From Goodfellowiella coeruleoviolacea (GTDB lineage: Bacteria > Actinomycetota > Actinomycetes > Mycobacteriales > Pseudonocardiaceae), in NCBI RefSeq assembly GCF_024171785.1, contig NZ_JAMTCK010000023.1:21100-85099 (forward strand): a stretch of DNA of 64,000 bases. The letters are read 5' to 3'. Numbering within the stretch: position 1 is the stretch's first letter; the number at the start of each line of letters is the position of its first letter. This document shows, piece after piece, positions 39,559-48,900 of the stretch. Made by a program: the position numbers and the translations under genes. The notes beneath the pieces were generated by a model. It was given only the letters and a program-made list of their open reading frames with translations, was not told the DNA's origin and searched no databases.

Positions 39559-40149
39559 TCACCCGGCTGGCGTGAGTCCGGGCAGGAGTTCCCGCACCAG
39601 TGCCTCGGCCAGTTCGGGTGTGGCGGTCAGGTCGGTGAGGTGGCTGAGGAAGGCGCGCTGGAAGCACGCGCCCAGCAGCAGGCCGGCGAGCGCGTCGGCG
39701 TCGGCGTCGGCCCGGACGCGGCCGGCGGCCTGTTCGGCGCGCAGGTAGTCGGCGACCGCGGTGTTGACGTGCTGCGGGCCGGCGCCGCGCTCGGCCAGGG
39801 CGCCGCGGTGGGCGGCGAGCAGCCGGGGCTCGGAGAAGATCGACGCGGCCATCGGGAAGGTTTCCTGGTAGAAGGCGAGCGCGGCGGCGGCGACCTCGGT
39901 CAGCGTGTCCGCCACCGCGCCCCGGCCGACCCGGTCGGCCAGCGTGCCCAGCAGGCGTTCCAGATCACCGGGGGTGCGCTCGCGCAGCACCGCGAGGAAC
40001 AGGTCCTCCTTGGCGCGGAAGTGCTTGTACAGCAACGCTTCCGAGCAGTCGGCGGCCCTGGCGATCTCCTTGGTGGTGGTGCGGGCCAGCCCGCGGGTGT
40101 GCATCACCTGCGCCGCCGCCGCCACGATCCGCGCCCGGGTGTCCGACAC
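39559..40149 (-). CDS. TetR family transcriptional regulator
   Basis: A 196-residue repressor. The N-terminal helix-turn-helix is typical (RARIVAAAAQVMHTRGLARTTTKEIARAADCSEALLYKHFRAKEDLFLAVL); the C-terminal ligand-binding domain is helical (about 60-190). The frame is open to 40215, but GTG at 40149 has GGAGG five bases before it and begins the conserved region. It is divergent from an NAD(P)-binding reductase gene, and two similar dyads (40171-40186 and 40198-40213) lie between, so it almost certainly represses both genes. Ligand unknown; possibly a substrate of the reductase. Confidence 0.9.
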   Translation of the reverse strand: MSDTRARIVAAAAQVMHTRGLARTTTKEIARAADCSEALLYKHFRAKEDLFLAVLRERTPGDLERLLGTLADRVGRGAVADTLTEVAAAALAFYQETFPMAASIFSEPRLLAAHRGALAERGAGPQHVNTAVADYLRAEQAAGRVRADADADALAGLLLGACFQRAFLSHLTDLTATPELAEALVRELLPGLTPAG

Positions 40150-40161
40150 GACTGCCTCCGC

Positions 40162-40191
40162 TTGACAGGTGAGTGAGTGCTTACCCAGGAT
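40162..40191 (+). promoter_or_regulatory. Housekeeping promoter for the NAD(P)-binding reductase
   Basis: TTGACA (40162-40167), 18-bp spacer and CAGGAT (40186-40191), close to the actinobacterial sigma-70 consensus TTGACN-N18-TAGGAT. The predicted start near 40198 falls at the edge of the downstream dyad, and the upstream dyad overlaps the spacer. Confidence 0.7.
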
Positions 40192-40213
40192 AGGGGAGAG
40201 TAAGCACTTACTC
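40171..40213. promoter_or_regulatory. Two tandem TetR operators
   Basis: Site 2 (40198-40213) is GAGTAAG-CA-CTTACTC, perfect 7-base arms. Site 1 (40171-40186) is GAGTGAG-TG-CTTACCC, two mismatches. Their centres are 27 bp apart, and together they also form a long outer inverted repeat. They overlap the reductase promoter and lie in front of tetR. Confidence 0.78.
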
Positions 40214-40256
40214 ACCCCGCCCTCGGCGGGGCAGGACAGCAGGACAGGAGCCCACG

Positions 40257-40895
40257 ATGAAGCTGACCGTGTTCGGTGCCAGCGGTGGCACCGGCGGCCA
40301 GGTGTTGGCCCAGGCGCTCGACGCCGGCCACCACGTGACCGCGGTGGCGCGCGCCTCGTCCACCCTGGCCGTGACCGAGCACCCCCGGCTGACCGTGGTG
40401 CGCGCCGACGTGTTCGACGCCGAGGCGATCGCGCCCGCGGTGGCCGGCGCGGACGCGGTGGTCACCGCGCTGGGCTCCCGGCAGGTGAGCGCCCCGACCG
40501 AGGTGTGCGCCAGGGGCACTCGGGCGATCCTGGCCGCCATGCACGCCACGGGCACGCGCCGGCTGGTCGCGGTCAGCGCCAGCGGCGCGTTCAGCGACAG
40601 CGGCGACGGCCCGCTCACCCGGTACGCGGTCAAGCCGGTGCTGCGACGCGTGCTGCGGCACTCCTTCGCCGACATGCGCGCCATGGAGCGGGCGATCCGC
40701 GACAGCGCGGTCGACTGGACCGTCGTCCGCCCGCCCATGCTCACCAACGGCCCGCTGACCCGCCGCTACCGCACCGCGCTGAACCGCAACGTGCGCGGCG
40801 GCATCCGGCTGTCCCGCGCCGACCTCGCCCACTGCGTGCTGCACCAGGTGGGCGAGCCGACCGCGGTCCGCGCCGTGGTCTGCGTTGGCTACTGA
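40257..40895 (+). CDS. NAD(P)-binding atypical short-chain reductase
   Basis: A 212-residue Rossmann-fold protein of the NAD(P)H-binding/atypical SDR type (NmrA/BVR-B like). GASGGTGGQVLAQAL at the N-terminus binds the dinucleotide; TALGSRQVSAPTEVCARGTRAIL, VAVSASGAF and the VDWTVVRPPMLTNGPLT block follow the family pattern. The canonical YxxxK is not obvious. Could reduce quinones or other small electrophiles. AGGAG lies a few bases before the ATG. Divergent from tetR, with strong consensus promoter and dual operator, so it is probably induced by the TetR ligand. Confidence 0.85.
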   Translation: MKLTVFGASGGTGGQVLAQALDAGHHVTAVARASSTLAVTEHPRLTVVRADVFDAEAIAPAVAGADAVVTALGSRQVSAPTEVCARGTRAILAAMHATGTRRLVAVSASGAFSDSGDGPLTRYAVKPVLRRVLRHSFADMRAMERAIRDSAVDWTVVRPPMLTNGPLTRRYRTALNRNVRGGIRLSRADLAHCVLHQVGEPTAVRAVVCVGY

Positions 40896-40991
40896 CCGCT
40901 CGGCCACCATCGCCCGGTGATCGTCAGTTTCGCTTACCAACTGTCACCGATCGTGTAACGCGGCGTCACGTCCTCCCGATGGCTCAGGCAC

Positions 40992-41008
40992 GGCCCGAGA
41001 CTCGGGCC
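40992..41008 (+). promoter_or_regulatory. Leader inverted repeat before the vWA protein gene
   Basis: GGCCCGAG-A-CTCGGGCC: 8-base arms around one base, 18 bases before the start codon and just upstream of GGGAGGA. Could be an operator or a leader hairpin limiting ribosome access. Confidence 0.4.
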
Positions 41009-41026
41009 CCCGTTGGGAGGACATCG

Positions 41027-42946
41027 ATGTCCGTTCGGAGCACGTCCGCACCCACACGATTACGCAGAGCCGGGGTGGCCGCCCTGGCCGCGCTCGCCAC
41101 CTGGGCTACCACCGCGGTGGCCCTCGCGGCACCGCCGGCCGCGGCCCAGGTCGACCCGTCCGACGTCGAGGTCACCCTTGGTCCGGGCGCCAGTGCCACG
41201 GTCGCCAAGACCGTCACCACGCCCTCGGTCCCGCCCAACCCGGACCTGGTGTTCCTGGCCGACACCACCGGGAGCATGGGCGGTGCCATCGCCAACGTCC
41301 GGGCCAACGCCGCCAGCGTGACCAGCGCGGTGCTGTCCGCCCAGCCCAGCGCCCAGTTCGCGGTGGCCGAGTACCGCGACGCCACGGACCCGTTCGTCTT
41401 CCGGGTCAACCAGAACCTCACCGGGGACACCGCCGCCGTGCAGACCGGGATCGACGCCTGGGTCGCCTCCGGCGGCGGCGACTTCCCCGAGGCCGCCGTC
41501 AACGCCCTGTTCGAGATCGGCTCCGGGGCCGTCGCGTTCCGGCCGGACGGCACCAGGATCCTGGCCTGGTTCGGGGACGCGCCCTCGCACGACCCCAGCC
41601 AGGGGCACACCCTGGCCGACGCCGTCGCCGCGTTGCAGGCCGCCGGGATCCGGGTCGTCGCGGTCAACATGGGCGCGGCCGGCTCGGGTCTGGACACCGG
41701 CGGGCAGGCCACCTCGATCGTGACGGCGACCGGCGGCGTGCTGCTCAACAACGTCCCGGCTGACCAGGTCGCCCAGGCCATCCTGGACGGCATCCAGGCC
41801 GTCAAGGTCACGGTCACGCCCACGATCACCGCGTGCGACCCGCAGCTGAGCGTGGTGCTCACCCCGGCGAGCCAGACGGTGAACAGCGGGGACAAGGCCA
41901 GCTTCACCGAGACGATCACGGTGCAGCAGGGCGCAGCCGCCGGCACCTACCACTGCACGGTCGACTTCCTGGTGGACGGCGCGTCCCGGGGCTTCGTCGA
42001 GCGGACCACGGTGCACGTGCCCGGCGTGCGGGTCAACGACGTGACGGTCGCCGAGGGCGACGCGGGCAGCACGCCGGCGGCCTTCACGGTGAGCCTGGAC
42101 CGGCCCAGCCCCGGCCCGGTGACCGTCGACTTCACCACGGCCGACGGGACCGCCGGCGCACCGGGGGACTACACACCGGCCAGCGGCACGGTGACGATCG
42201 CGCCCGGCGCGACCAGCGCGGTGGTGACCGTGCCGGTCACCGGGGACACCACCGACGAGCTGGACGAGACGTTCACCGTGGCGCTGACCGCGGCCAGCGG
42301 CGCGGCGATCACCGACCCGACCGGGGTCGGCACGATCGTCGACGACGACCGCGACGGGGTGTTCTCCTGCCGGGCCAGCGCGCTGAACCTGGTCGGCGTC
42401 GAACCGGTGGTGGCCAACCCGAGCGACGTGCCGTGCGTGCCCGACAGCAAGACGGTGGCGCGGGTCGGCCTGAACGCGGGCGCGCTCGCGGTCAACGCCA
42501 AGGCGCTGACCGCCACCACCGTCCAGACGCCGGGCGAGCTGACCTCGGCGCCGCCGGCCGAGGGGGACAACGCCACCGCGACCGCCTCGGTGGACACGAC
42601 CACGATCAGCACCCTCGGGCTGACCATCGAACTGGGCGTGATCAGGTCGACCGCCTCGGCCCGGTGCGTGCCGGGAGAGGGCGGACTGGTCCCCCGGTTC
42701 TCCGGCGACTCGACGGTCGCCTCCCTGAAGATCAACGGGGTGCCGACGGAGATCGGCTCTGGTCCGGTGACCATCCCGCTGGTGATCGGGTCGCTCACGC
42801 TGAACAGCACCGAGACCACGGCCACCTCGGTGGTCCAGCGGGCCGTGGCGCTGGACACCGTGCTCGCCGACGTGGTCATCGGTGAGGCGCGCGCGGACGT
42901 CCACGGCTCCACCGCCCACCCGCACGGCAACCCCTGCCGCGGCTGA
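41027..42946 (+). CDS. Secreted vWA and Calx-beta domain protein
   Basis: A 639-residue exported protein. A signal peptide covers about 1-40 (SVRSTSAPTRLRRAGVAALA...PPAAAQ). A von Willebrand A-like domain follows from about 74 (LVFLADTTGSMGGAI, a MIDAS-like DxTxS metal site; GGGDFPEAAVNALFEI; WFGDAPSHD). A beta-sandwich comes next, then a Calx-beta domain at about 340-445 (VTVAEGDAGSTPAAFTVSLDRPS ... DYTPASGTVTIAPGATS ... ETFTVAL). The last 190 residues resemble the choice-of-anchor P type C-terminal region (FSCRASALNLVGVEPVVANPSDVPC). Likely a calcium-dependent adhesion or matrix protein. ATG at 41027 follows GGGAGGA; the frame is open far upstream through the reductase. Confidence 0.85.
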   Translation: MSVRSTSAPTRLRRAGVAALAALATWATTAVALAAPPAAAQVDPSDVEVTLGPGASATVAKTVTTPSVPPNPDLVFLADTTGSMGGAIANVRANAASVTSAVLSAQPSAQFAVAEYRDATDPFVFRVNQNLTGDTAAVQTGIDAWVASGGGDFPEAAVNALFEIGSGAVAFRPDGTRILAWFGDAPSHDPSQGHTLADAVAALQAAGIRVVAVNMGAAGSGLDTGGQATSIVTATGGVLLNNVPADQVAQAILDGIQAVKVTVTPTITACDPQLSVVLTPASQTVNSGDKASFTETITVQQGAAAGTYHCTVDFLVDGASRGFVERTTVHVPGVRVNDVTVAEGDAGSTPAAFTVSLDRPSPGPVTVDFTTADGTAGAPGDYTPASGTVTIAPGATSAVVTVPVTGDTTDELDETFTVALTAASGAAITDPTGVGTIVDDDRDGVFSCRASALNLVGVEPVVANPSDVPCVPDSKTVARVGLNAGALAVNAKALTATTVQTPGELTSAPPAEGDNATATASVDTTTISTLGLTIELGVIRSTASARCVPGEGGLVPRFSGDSTVASLKINGVPTEIGSGPVTIPLVIGSLTLNSTETTATSVVQRAVALDTVLADVVIGEARADVHGSTAHPHGNPCRG

Positions 42947-42979
42947 TCACCCGGCAGCGCGTGACCGGCGGCTGGGTGC

Positions 42980-43639
42980 TCAGCCCGCCGCCGGTGCGCG
43001 GTCCGGCCAGGTGGGGCGGCGGCCGAGCAGCGCCACGATCTCGTCCAGCCGCGACCCGCCCGACCAGGCGACCGCCGGGGCGAACGCGGCCCCGGGCTTG
43101 CGGCGCGCGGCACCGTCGGGCACGGCCCTGGCCACGGCGAGCGCGGCGGTGAGCAGGTCCGGCTCGAACTCCACGGTCCGGCCCAGCGTCCTGGCCACGT
43201 CCCAGGAGTGCACCACGTAGTCGATGAAGTGGAAGCTGATCGCCAGCCGGCCGGGAAACGCCGCGCCCGGGCCGAACTCGGGCAGCGGGAAGGTCCGGTC
43301 GAGCACGCCGTCGGCGGCGAAGGCCGCCAGCACCCGCTCGGCCGACTCCCGGTAGGTGGCCACGTGGTCCTCGCCCAGTGGGCGCGAGCGCCACAGCGCC
43401 GGGTCGCCCTCACCCCTGGCGGCCGAGGCGAAGCCGTGGTGCTGGGCGGTCATGTGGGTGAGCAGGCCGTGCAGTGTCCACTCAGGACACGGGGTGGGCC
43501 TGGTCAGGTCGTCCGCGCTCACCTGGGCCACAAGGGCGAGGCTGGCGTGCACCGCCTGCCGGTCGAAGGTGACCACGTCGAAGTCGACGGTGGCGAACGC
43601 CGGTGTCGGGGCGTCCGGGGAATTAGTAGGCACGTGCAC
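42980..43639 (-). CDS. TIGR03086 family metal-binding protein (DinB/mycothiol-dependent isomerase-like)
   Basis: A 219-residue four-helix-bundle protein. LTRPTPCPEWTLHGLLTHMTAQHHGFASAARG contains the CPEW and H-xxx-HH elements of the mycothiol-dependent maleylpyruvate isomerase/DinB group, and FHFIDYVVHSWDVARTLG supplies the later His of the metal site. These enzymes or scaffolds use mycothiol or bind Zn/Ni; the substrate is unknown. GTG at 43639 is used (GTG at 43633 is possible). It is divergent from a MarR gene 45 bp away, and a shared dyad covers its start codon, suggesting control by that MarR. Confidence 0.83.
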   Translation of the reverse strand: MHVPTNSPDAPTPAFATVDFDVVTFDRQAVHASLALVAQVSADDLTRPTPCPEWTLHGLLTHMTAQHHGFASAARGEGDPALWRSRPLGEDHVATYRESAERVLAAFAADGVLDRTFPLPEFGPGAAFPGRLAISFHFIDYVVHSWDVARTLGRTVEFEPDLLTAALAVARAVPDGAARRKPGAAFAPAVAWSGGSRLDEIVALLGRRPTWPDRAPAAG

Positions 43640-43664
43640 ATCATGTGCGCCTGCTTATCATGTG
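43636..43664. promoter_or_regulatory. Probable MarR operator region
   Basis: GCACAT-C-ATGTGC (43636-43648) is a perfect odd-length palindrome overlapping the start of the TIGR03086 gene. The half-motif ATCATGTG recurs at 43657-43664, 17 bp from the first (43640-43647). Both lie between the divergent genes, where a MarR dimer would be expected. Confidence 0.6.
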
Positions 43665-43684
43665 TCAACGGCTATCGTCGCCGC

Positions 43685-44143
43685 ATGTCCGATCCCGCTG
43701 GTGAACGCCGCGACCTGGCCGCGATGTTGTACCCGCTGGTGCGGTCCCTGATGGCGGCGGAGCTGCCGGTGCTGGCCGCGCACGGGCTCTCCATGTGGGG
43801 CTACACCGTGCTCACCGCGCTGGACGAGAGGCCGGTGCGCACCCAGGCCGCGCTCGCCGAGGCCATCGGCGCCGACAAGACCCGGATCATCCGCACCCTC
43901 GACGAACTCCAGGAGGCCGGGCTGATCGTGCGGGAGCCGGACCCGGCGGACCGCCGCGCCCGCCTGCTCGCCATCACCGACGACGGCCGCCGGGTGCGCC
44001 GGGCCGCCCAGGCCGGCATCCAGGCCAACGAGAACCGGCTGCTCGCCCGGCTGCCCCCGGCCGACCGCCGCGGCTTCCTGCGCGCGGTGCGGACGCTGTC
44101 GAGCCTGCCTCCCGAGGAGATCGCCGGACCACCCGCCGAGTGA
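43685..44143 (+). CDS. MarR family transcriptional regulator
   Basis: A 152-residue winged-helix regulator: WGYTVLTALDERPVRTQAALAEAIGADKTRIIRTLDELQEAGLIVREPDPADRRARLLAITDDGRRV is the classic MarR DNA-binding and wing region. ATG at 43685 is inside a longer open frame; TATCGT at 43673-43678 could be the -10 of a leaderless message. Divergent to the TIGR03086 gene with dyads between, so autoregulation and control of that neighbour are likely. Ligands of MarR proteins are usually phenolic compounds or oxidants. Confidence 0.9.
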   Translation: MSDPAGERRDLAAMLYPLVRSLMAAELPVLAAHGLSMWGYTVLTALDERPVRTQAALAEAIGADKTRIIRTLDELQEAGLIVREPDPADRRARLLAITDDGRRVRRAAQAGIQANENRLLARLPPADRRGFLRAVRTLSSLPPEEIAGPPAE

Positions 44144-44235
44144 GCACCCCCGCGGCCGGCGCGGGTCCGATTGTTGACATCGCACTGTCCGGCGGTGAGA
44201 GTCAGGCCCTCGTCAGCAGTGGAGGGAGACCGGAG

Positions 44236-45072
44236 ATGACCGATCGCGGGCAGGGCCCGGGCGGGGCGGGCGAGTTCGGAACCGGGCCCCGGCTCGCAGC
44301 CGCGGACCCGGGTGATCGTCCGGCGCGCCGGGGCGTCCTGGTCACCGGCGCGTCCCGGGGGATCGGCCGCGCCATCGCCACCGCGTTCGCCCGCCAGGGC
44401 GACCGGGTCGCGGTGCACTGCTCCACCCGGGGGCCCGACGCCGAGCAGACCCTGGCCGGGCTGGCCGGCACCGGGCACGTGATCGTCAGCGGCGACCTCA
44501 CCGATCCGGCGCGGGTGGCCGAGCTGGTCGCCGAGGCCGACACGGCACTGGGCGGACTGGACGTGCTGGTGAACAACGCCGCGGTGATGGTGCCGCACCC
44601 GCTGCCCACCACGTCCTACGCCGAGTGGCAGGAGGCGTGGCAGCGCACCGCCGCAGTGAACCTGTTCGGCACGGCCAACGTCAGCTACTGCGCGGCCCGC
44701 CACATGATCGACAACGGCAGTGCCGGGCGCATCGTGAACATCGGCTCCCGAGGCGCCTTCCGCGGCGAGCCCGACCACCCCGCCTACGGCGCCACCAAGG
44801 CGGCGCTGCACGCGTTCGGCCAGTCCCTGGCGGTCTCCCTCGCGCCGCACGGCATCGCGGTCGCCTCGGTCGCGCCCGGGTTCGTGGCCACCGAGCGGGT
44901 CGCCGACTGGCTCGACACCCAGGGCGAGCAGATCCGCGCGCAGAGCCCGTTCGACCGGGTCGGCACCCCGGAGGAGGTCGCCGCCGCCGTGCTCTACCTG
45001 GCCTCACCCGGGGCCACCTGGGCCTCCGGCGCGGTGCTCGACCTGAACGGCGCCTCCTACCTGCGCACCTGA
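44236..45072 (+). CDS. Short-chain dehydrogenase/reductase
   Basis: A 278-residue classical SDR. The N-terminal 30 residues are a variable Gly/Pro-rich extension; then GVLVTGASRGIGRAIATAFARQG (cofactor loop), LVNNAAVM, catalytic Ser in NIGSRGAFR, YGATK (Tyr-xxx-Lys) and PGFVATERVADW. Sequence between motifs suits NADP(H)-dependent ketone or alcohol oxidoreduction, substrate unknown. ATG at 44236 has GGAGGGA eight bases before. It follows the marR gene by 92 bp and is followed by a flavin/F420 protein, a plausible MarR-linked detoxification group. Confidence 0.9.
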   Translation: MTDRGQGPGGAGEFGTGPRLAAADPGDRPARRGVLVTGASRGIGRAIATAFARQGDRVAVHCSTRGPDAEQTLAGLAGTGHVIVSGDLTDPARVAELVAEADTALGGLDVLVNNAAVMVPHPLPTTSYAEWQEAWQRTAAVNLFGTANVSYCAARHMIDNGSAGRIVNIGSRGAFRGEPDHPAYGATKAALHAFGQSLAVSLAPHGIAVASVAPGFVATERVADWLDTQGEQIRAQSPFDRVGTPEEVAAAVLYLASPGATWASGAVLDLNGASYLRT

Positions 45073-45197
45073 GCCGCGGGCCGGGCACCGCGACCGGCGG
45101 TCCTGGGTGGCGCCAGCGTGTCGGCGCGTGGCCGGGAGGTGCCGGCGTGGTCCACTGCCACCCGATCACGCCACACCACCGGCAACGAGGAGGAGCC

Positions 45198-45620
45198 ATG
45201 TCCACGCCACCGCTCCCGGCGGCCGCGGTCGCCATGCTCGGCAAACCCAACCCGGCCGTCATCACCACGCTGCGCTCGGACGGCCAGCCCGTGTCCACGG
45301 CCACCTGGTACCTGTGGGAGGACGGCCGGGTGCTGGTCAACATGGACGAGGGCCGCAGGCGGCTCGACCACATCCGCAACGACCCCCGGGTCACGCTGAC
45401 CGTGCTGGACAGCGACAACTGGTACACGCACGTGACGCTGATCGGGCGCGTCACCGAGCTGCGCGACGACGAGGGGCTGGCCGACATCGACCGGCTGTCC
45501 CGGCACTACGGGGGCCAGCCCTACCCGCAGCGGGACCGCCGCCGGGTCAGCGCGTGGATCGAGGTGGACCGCTGGCACGGCTGGGGCGACTTCCGGGACA
45601 GCAGCCAGGCGAGCGGCTAG
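45198..45620 (+). CDS. PPOX-class (F420/FMN-dependent) oxidoreductase
   Basis: A 140-residue split-barrel flavin/deazaflavin protein. PAVITTLRSDGQPVSTATWYLWEDGRVLVNMDEGRRRLDHIRNDPRVTLTVLD is the usual pyridoxamine-oxidase-like fold, and the C-terminal WIEVDRWHGW closes the barrel. Actinobacterial proteins of this size commonly use F420 to reduce diverse substrates. GAGGAGGAG just before the ATG gives a strong ribosome binding site. Co-directional with the SDR 125 bp upstream. Exact cofactor (FMN, F420 or heme) cannot be read from the sequence with certainty. Confidence 0.88.
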   Translation: MSTPPLPAAAVAMLGKPNPAVITTLRSDGQPVSTATWYLWEDGRVLVNMDEGRRRLDHIRNDPRVTLTVLDSDNWYTHVTLIGRVTELRDDEGLADIDRLSRHYGGQPYPQRDRRRVSAWIEVDRWHGWGDFRDSSQASG

Positions 45621-45984
45621 GCCGGCACCCGGCCGGGTCCGGGGCAGTGGCCCTGGGCTCGGTCCCCGGACCCGTGGGGGTTCGGCCAGGTGCGTGGTCC
45701 ACCGCGTTGGACGAGCGGCCGCCCTTGCGGCGCCGAGTGTGGCATGGGGCACACTAGGTCGCGCGCGGCCCGGTGCGCGATCTTCCCGCGACGACGGGAG
45801 GAACGACCAACCGAGGGCCGGTGCTCGTGCTCGACCGGAACCACCTGACCAGCACCCCCACACGCGGAAAAGCAGGTTGGATGCGCACCATGATCGCCCC
45901 GCCCGGTGGCTCGTCAGCCGGCTGGCCGGCCAGACCAGCGTTGTCCCTCCAGGCCTGGCACACCGCCACGCGAGGAGTGCGACG
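45621..45984 (+). promoter_or_regulatory. Leader/promoter region of the ATPase-nuclease operon
   Basis: No gene is supported in these 364 bases. TTGCGG (45725-45730), 19 bp, CACACT (45750-45755) is a possible promoter giving a leader of about 220 bases. A 71-codon frame from GTG 45773 ends at 45988 overlapping the ATPase start (GTGA), but has no ribosome binding site; it could be a leader ORF. The sequence is less GC-rich around 45830-45900 than its surroundings. Confidence 0.4.
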
Positions 45985-48900
45985 GTGACCGATCTGGGCC
46001 ACGACACCCACGTGCCCGGCGAGAGCCGGTTCGGGTCGCTGACCGAGGACGAGGTTCGCGAACTGCGCACCATCCGGCCGGCCAAGGCCGCCGCCGCCCG
46101 GCTGACCCCCACCGACGTGCTCGACGAGATCCACCGGCTGCCGCCCAGGACGCTGGGCTTCGTCCACCAGGTGCTCAAGGTCCGGCGCTCCGCCCCACCC
46201 GGTGTGCTGTCCCGGTCGCTGCGCTCCGCGCTGGCCCGCGCCGACGAGGATCGCGCCGCGCAGATCCTGCACGACGTGCTGCCCGCCGCGGTCACCGGCA
46301 CCACCTACACCGACCAGCTGGAGCCGACCGAGCTGGCCGCGCTGCTGTCCGGCCAGGCCGACCACCTCGGGTTCCTGGCGGGCTCGGAGATCCTGGACGG
46401 CCTGCGCAACGCGGACGAGTTCGGTGCCAGCCGCACCACCCGGATGGCCGCCTGGTCGTCGATGGCGAGTTCCGGCCACGGCGGGTCGGTCGCCGCGCTG
46501 GCGTGGCTGGTCGCGGACCCGCCGCCGTGGTGGACCACCGACCAGCAGGCGATTGCCCGCGCGGTGTGGCACCGGGTGCGGCGGCGCGAGCCGCTGCTGC
46601 CGGACCAGCCGATCCCGTTCGACGAACTCGTCCGGCTGGTGGACCGACTGGACCTGGACGACACCGCTGACCCGGCCGGTGACGCCGATCCGGCGGCGGA
46701 TGGCAGCGACGAGCCGGAACCCGCCGGGCGGCCCGCGTCGCACGGCCCCGCGTGGGACGGCTCCGCGTTGGACAGCACCGCGTTGGGCAGCACCGGGGTG
46801 ACCGGGCCGGTGCCGGCGGAGCCGGAGCGGGTGGCCGACCTGGTGGCGCGGCTGGACGGGCTGGAGCACGACGCGGCCACCGTGCGCGCCGAGGTGTTAC
46901 CCGCGCTCGACGCGGACCTGGCCGCCGGCCGGGCCCCGCAGGCCGAGCAGGTCGGTGCGCTGGTCGCGGTCACCGAGTCGATGACCGCGCTGTTCCGCGC
47001 GGTCGGGGCCGCCGCCGGCGGTGCCGTGCCCGACACGCTGGGCCGCGCCAGGTGCCTGCTCGACGAGATCACCGCGGCGAACTCGGTCCGGGAGCTGCTG
47101 CGGCGCGTGCGGACGCTGACCGGGCTGGTCGCGCCCGACTACGCGGCGACCGAGGCGGCCGAGGTGGCCGCGCTGGCCGCCTCGGCCGACGAGACCACCG
47201 GTCCGGGCGTGCTCGCCGCGCTGGACGCGCTGGTGAGCGCCATCGAACTCGGCGACCGCGATCCGCGCCGCGGCCTCGAACTGACCCGTCTCGTCCAGGC
47301 CGAACTGCCCACGGCGACCCCGCTGGTGACGTTGGCGCTGCTGGGCCAGCTCCCCGTCACCGAGCCGGCCGAGGACATCCCGGACACCGCAGACCCCGAG
47401 AACGCCGCAGACACCGAGAACGGCGTGGACGCCGGGGACGCCGGGGACACCGGGCCGACGGAGTCCACTGTGGACGTGTCAGCGACGGAGCCAGCGGTGC
47501 TGACCGAGGCGCTGACCGAGGTGCTGACCGAGGCGCCGGCCGCGCTCGACCGGCCCGGCGCCGAGCCGGCCCCCGCGCCTGGCGAGTCCGAAGTGGACGA
47601 ACTCGACGCGGCGCTCGCCGGGCTCACCTTCACCATCCCGTCGGCCCGGCCGGCCCCCGACAGCACCGCGGCGCCGGCGCGGCCCGCGCCCGGCCCGGTG
47701 GCCACCGAGGGCGGGGACAGCGGGGTGACCGCCGGGACCGATGAGCCGGTGGCCGACCCGCACAGCCCCACCGACCCGCACACCAGCGCCGACCCGCACA
47801 GCCGGGCCGAGCTGCTGTGCGCCGGCCTGCTCCGCGACCGGCAGTTCGCGCTGGCGGCCTGGCTGAGCACCGCGCTCGACCAGCCCAGGGCCGTCACCGC
47901 CGGCTACCGGCTGGCCGCGCACGCCCTGGCCATGCGCACCTCGGCCGGGCCCAACGCGGTCGCCTTCGCCGACACCGCCACCCAGCTCGACGCCGGCCAG
48001 CTCGACGACGACCTGGGCCTGCAGATGCTGACCTACGCCGCGTCCGTGCGCGCCGGGCTGCTCTCGCCGATCACCCACGCCGCCGGCCCGCTGCGCGACA
48101 TCGCCACCAGCATCGTCAAGTCCGGCCCCGCCGTGGACCAGCTCACCGAGGCGCTGCTCGCCGCGATCTACAGCGGCGCCTACCTGACCCCGCGCAGCGC
48201 CGACGCCGTGGCCGAGGCCGCCGAAGCCGAGGCCACGCACGACGGGCTGGCCGCCGAGGCCCGTGCCGAGCTGCAGGCCGGCCCGTCGCGCACCATCCGC
48301 TACGCCCTGGCCACCGAACTGTGGCAGTCCTGGATCGCGCCCACCGGCCACCTCGGCGCCCCGCTGTCCATCGTGGCCTCGGGCTCCCGGTCCGACGCGG
48401 ACGTCGCCACCGTGCGGGCCCGGGTCGCCGAACTGCGCTCGCCGCAGTCCCTGGACAAGGCCATCGACCGGGACACCAGGCAGATCGCCGGCACCCGCCG
48501 CATCCGCCGGATCGAGGCACGCGCCCGCGACAAGTTCCTCGACCTGACCGGCCGCGTCACCGACCTGCTTGCCCGGTGGATCGAGGTGACCGACGACCTC
48601 AACCGGCCGGCGGCGGGCACCTGGATGGCCGACCCCATGGCCGAGCTGCGCAACCAGGTCAAGGCCGTGCGGGCCAGTGCCTTCGCCGAACTGCGCGCGC
48701 TCACCGGCAGCGGGTCACCGGCCCGCGACGCCGCGGTCGAGGCCGGGCTCGCGCTGCTGGCCGACTCCCTGGACCTGCTCGACGGGACCGCCACGTTCGA
48801 CAAGACCGAACTGCCCGCCGACCGGGTGGTGAACGGGCCGCTCGCGCTGGCCGCGGACCTGCCGCTGGACCCCGCGCTGACCCCGCTGCGGCCGGTGACC

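Noticed and set aside
40169..41026. Upstream extension of the vWA protein frame through the reductase gene
   Set aside because: The extension overlaps the NAD(P)-binding reductase; a ribosome binding site and signal peptide place the start at 41027.
45773..45988. 71-codon ORF overlapping the giant ATPase start
   Set aside because: No ribosome binding site and no recognisable sequence; kept only as a possible leader ORF in the region note.
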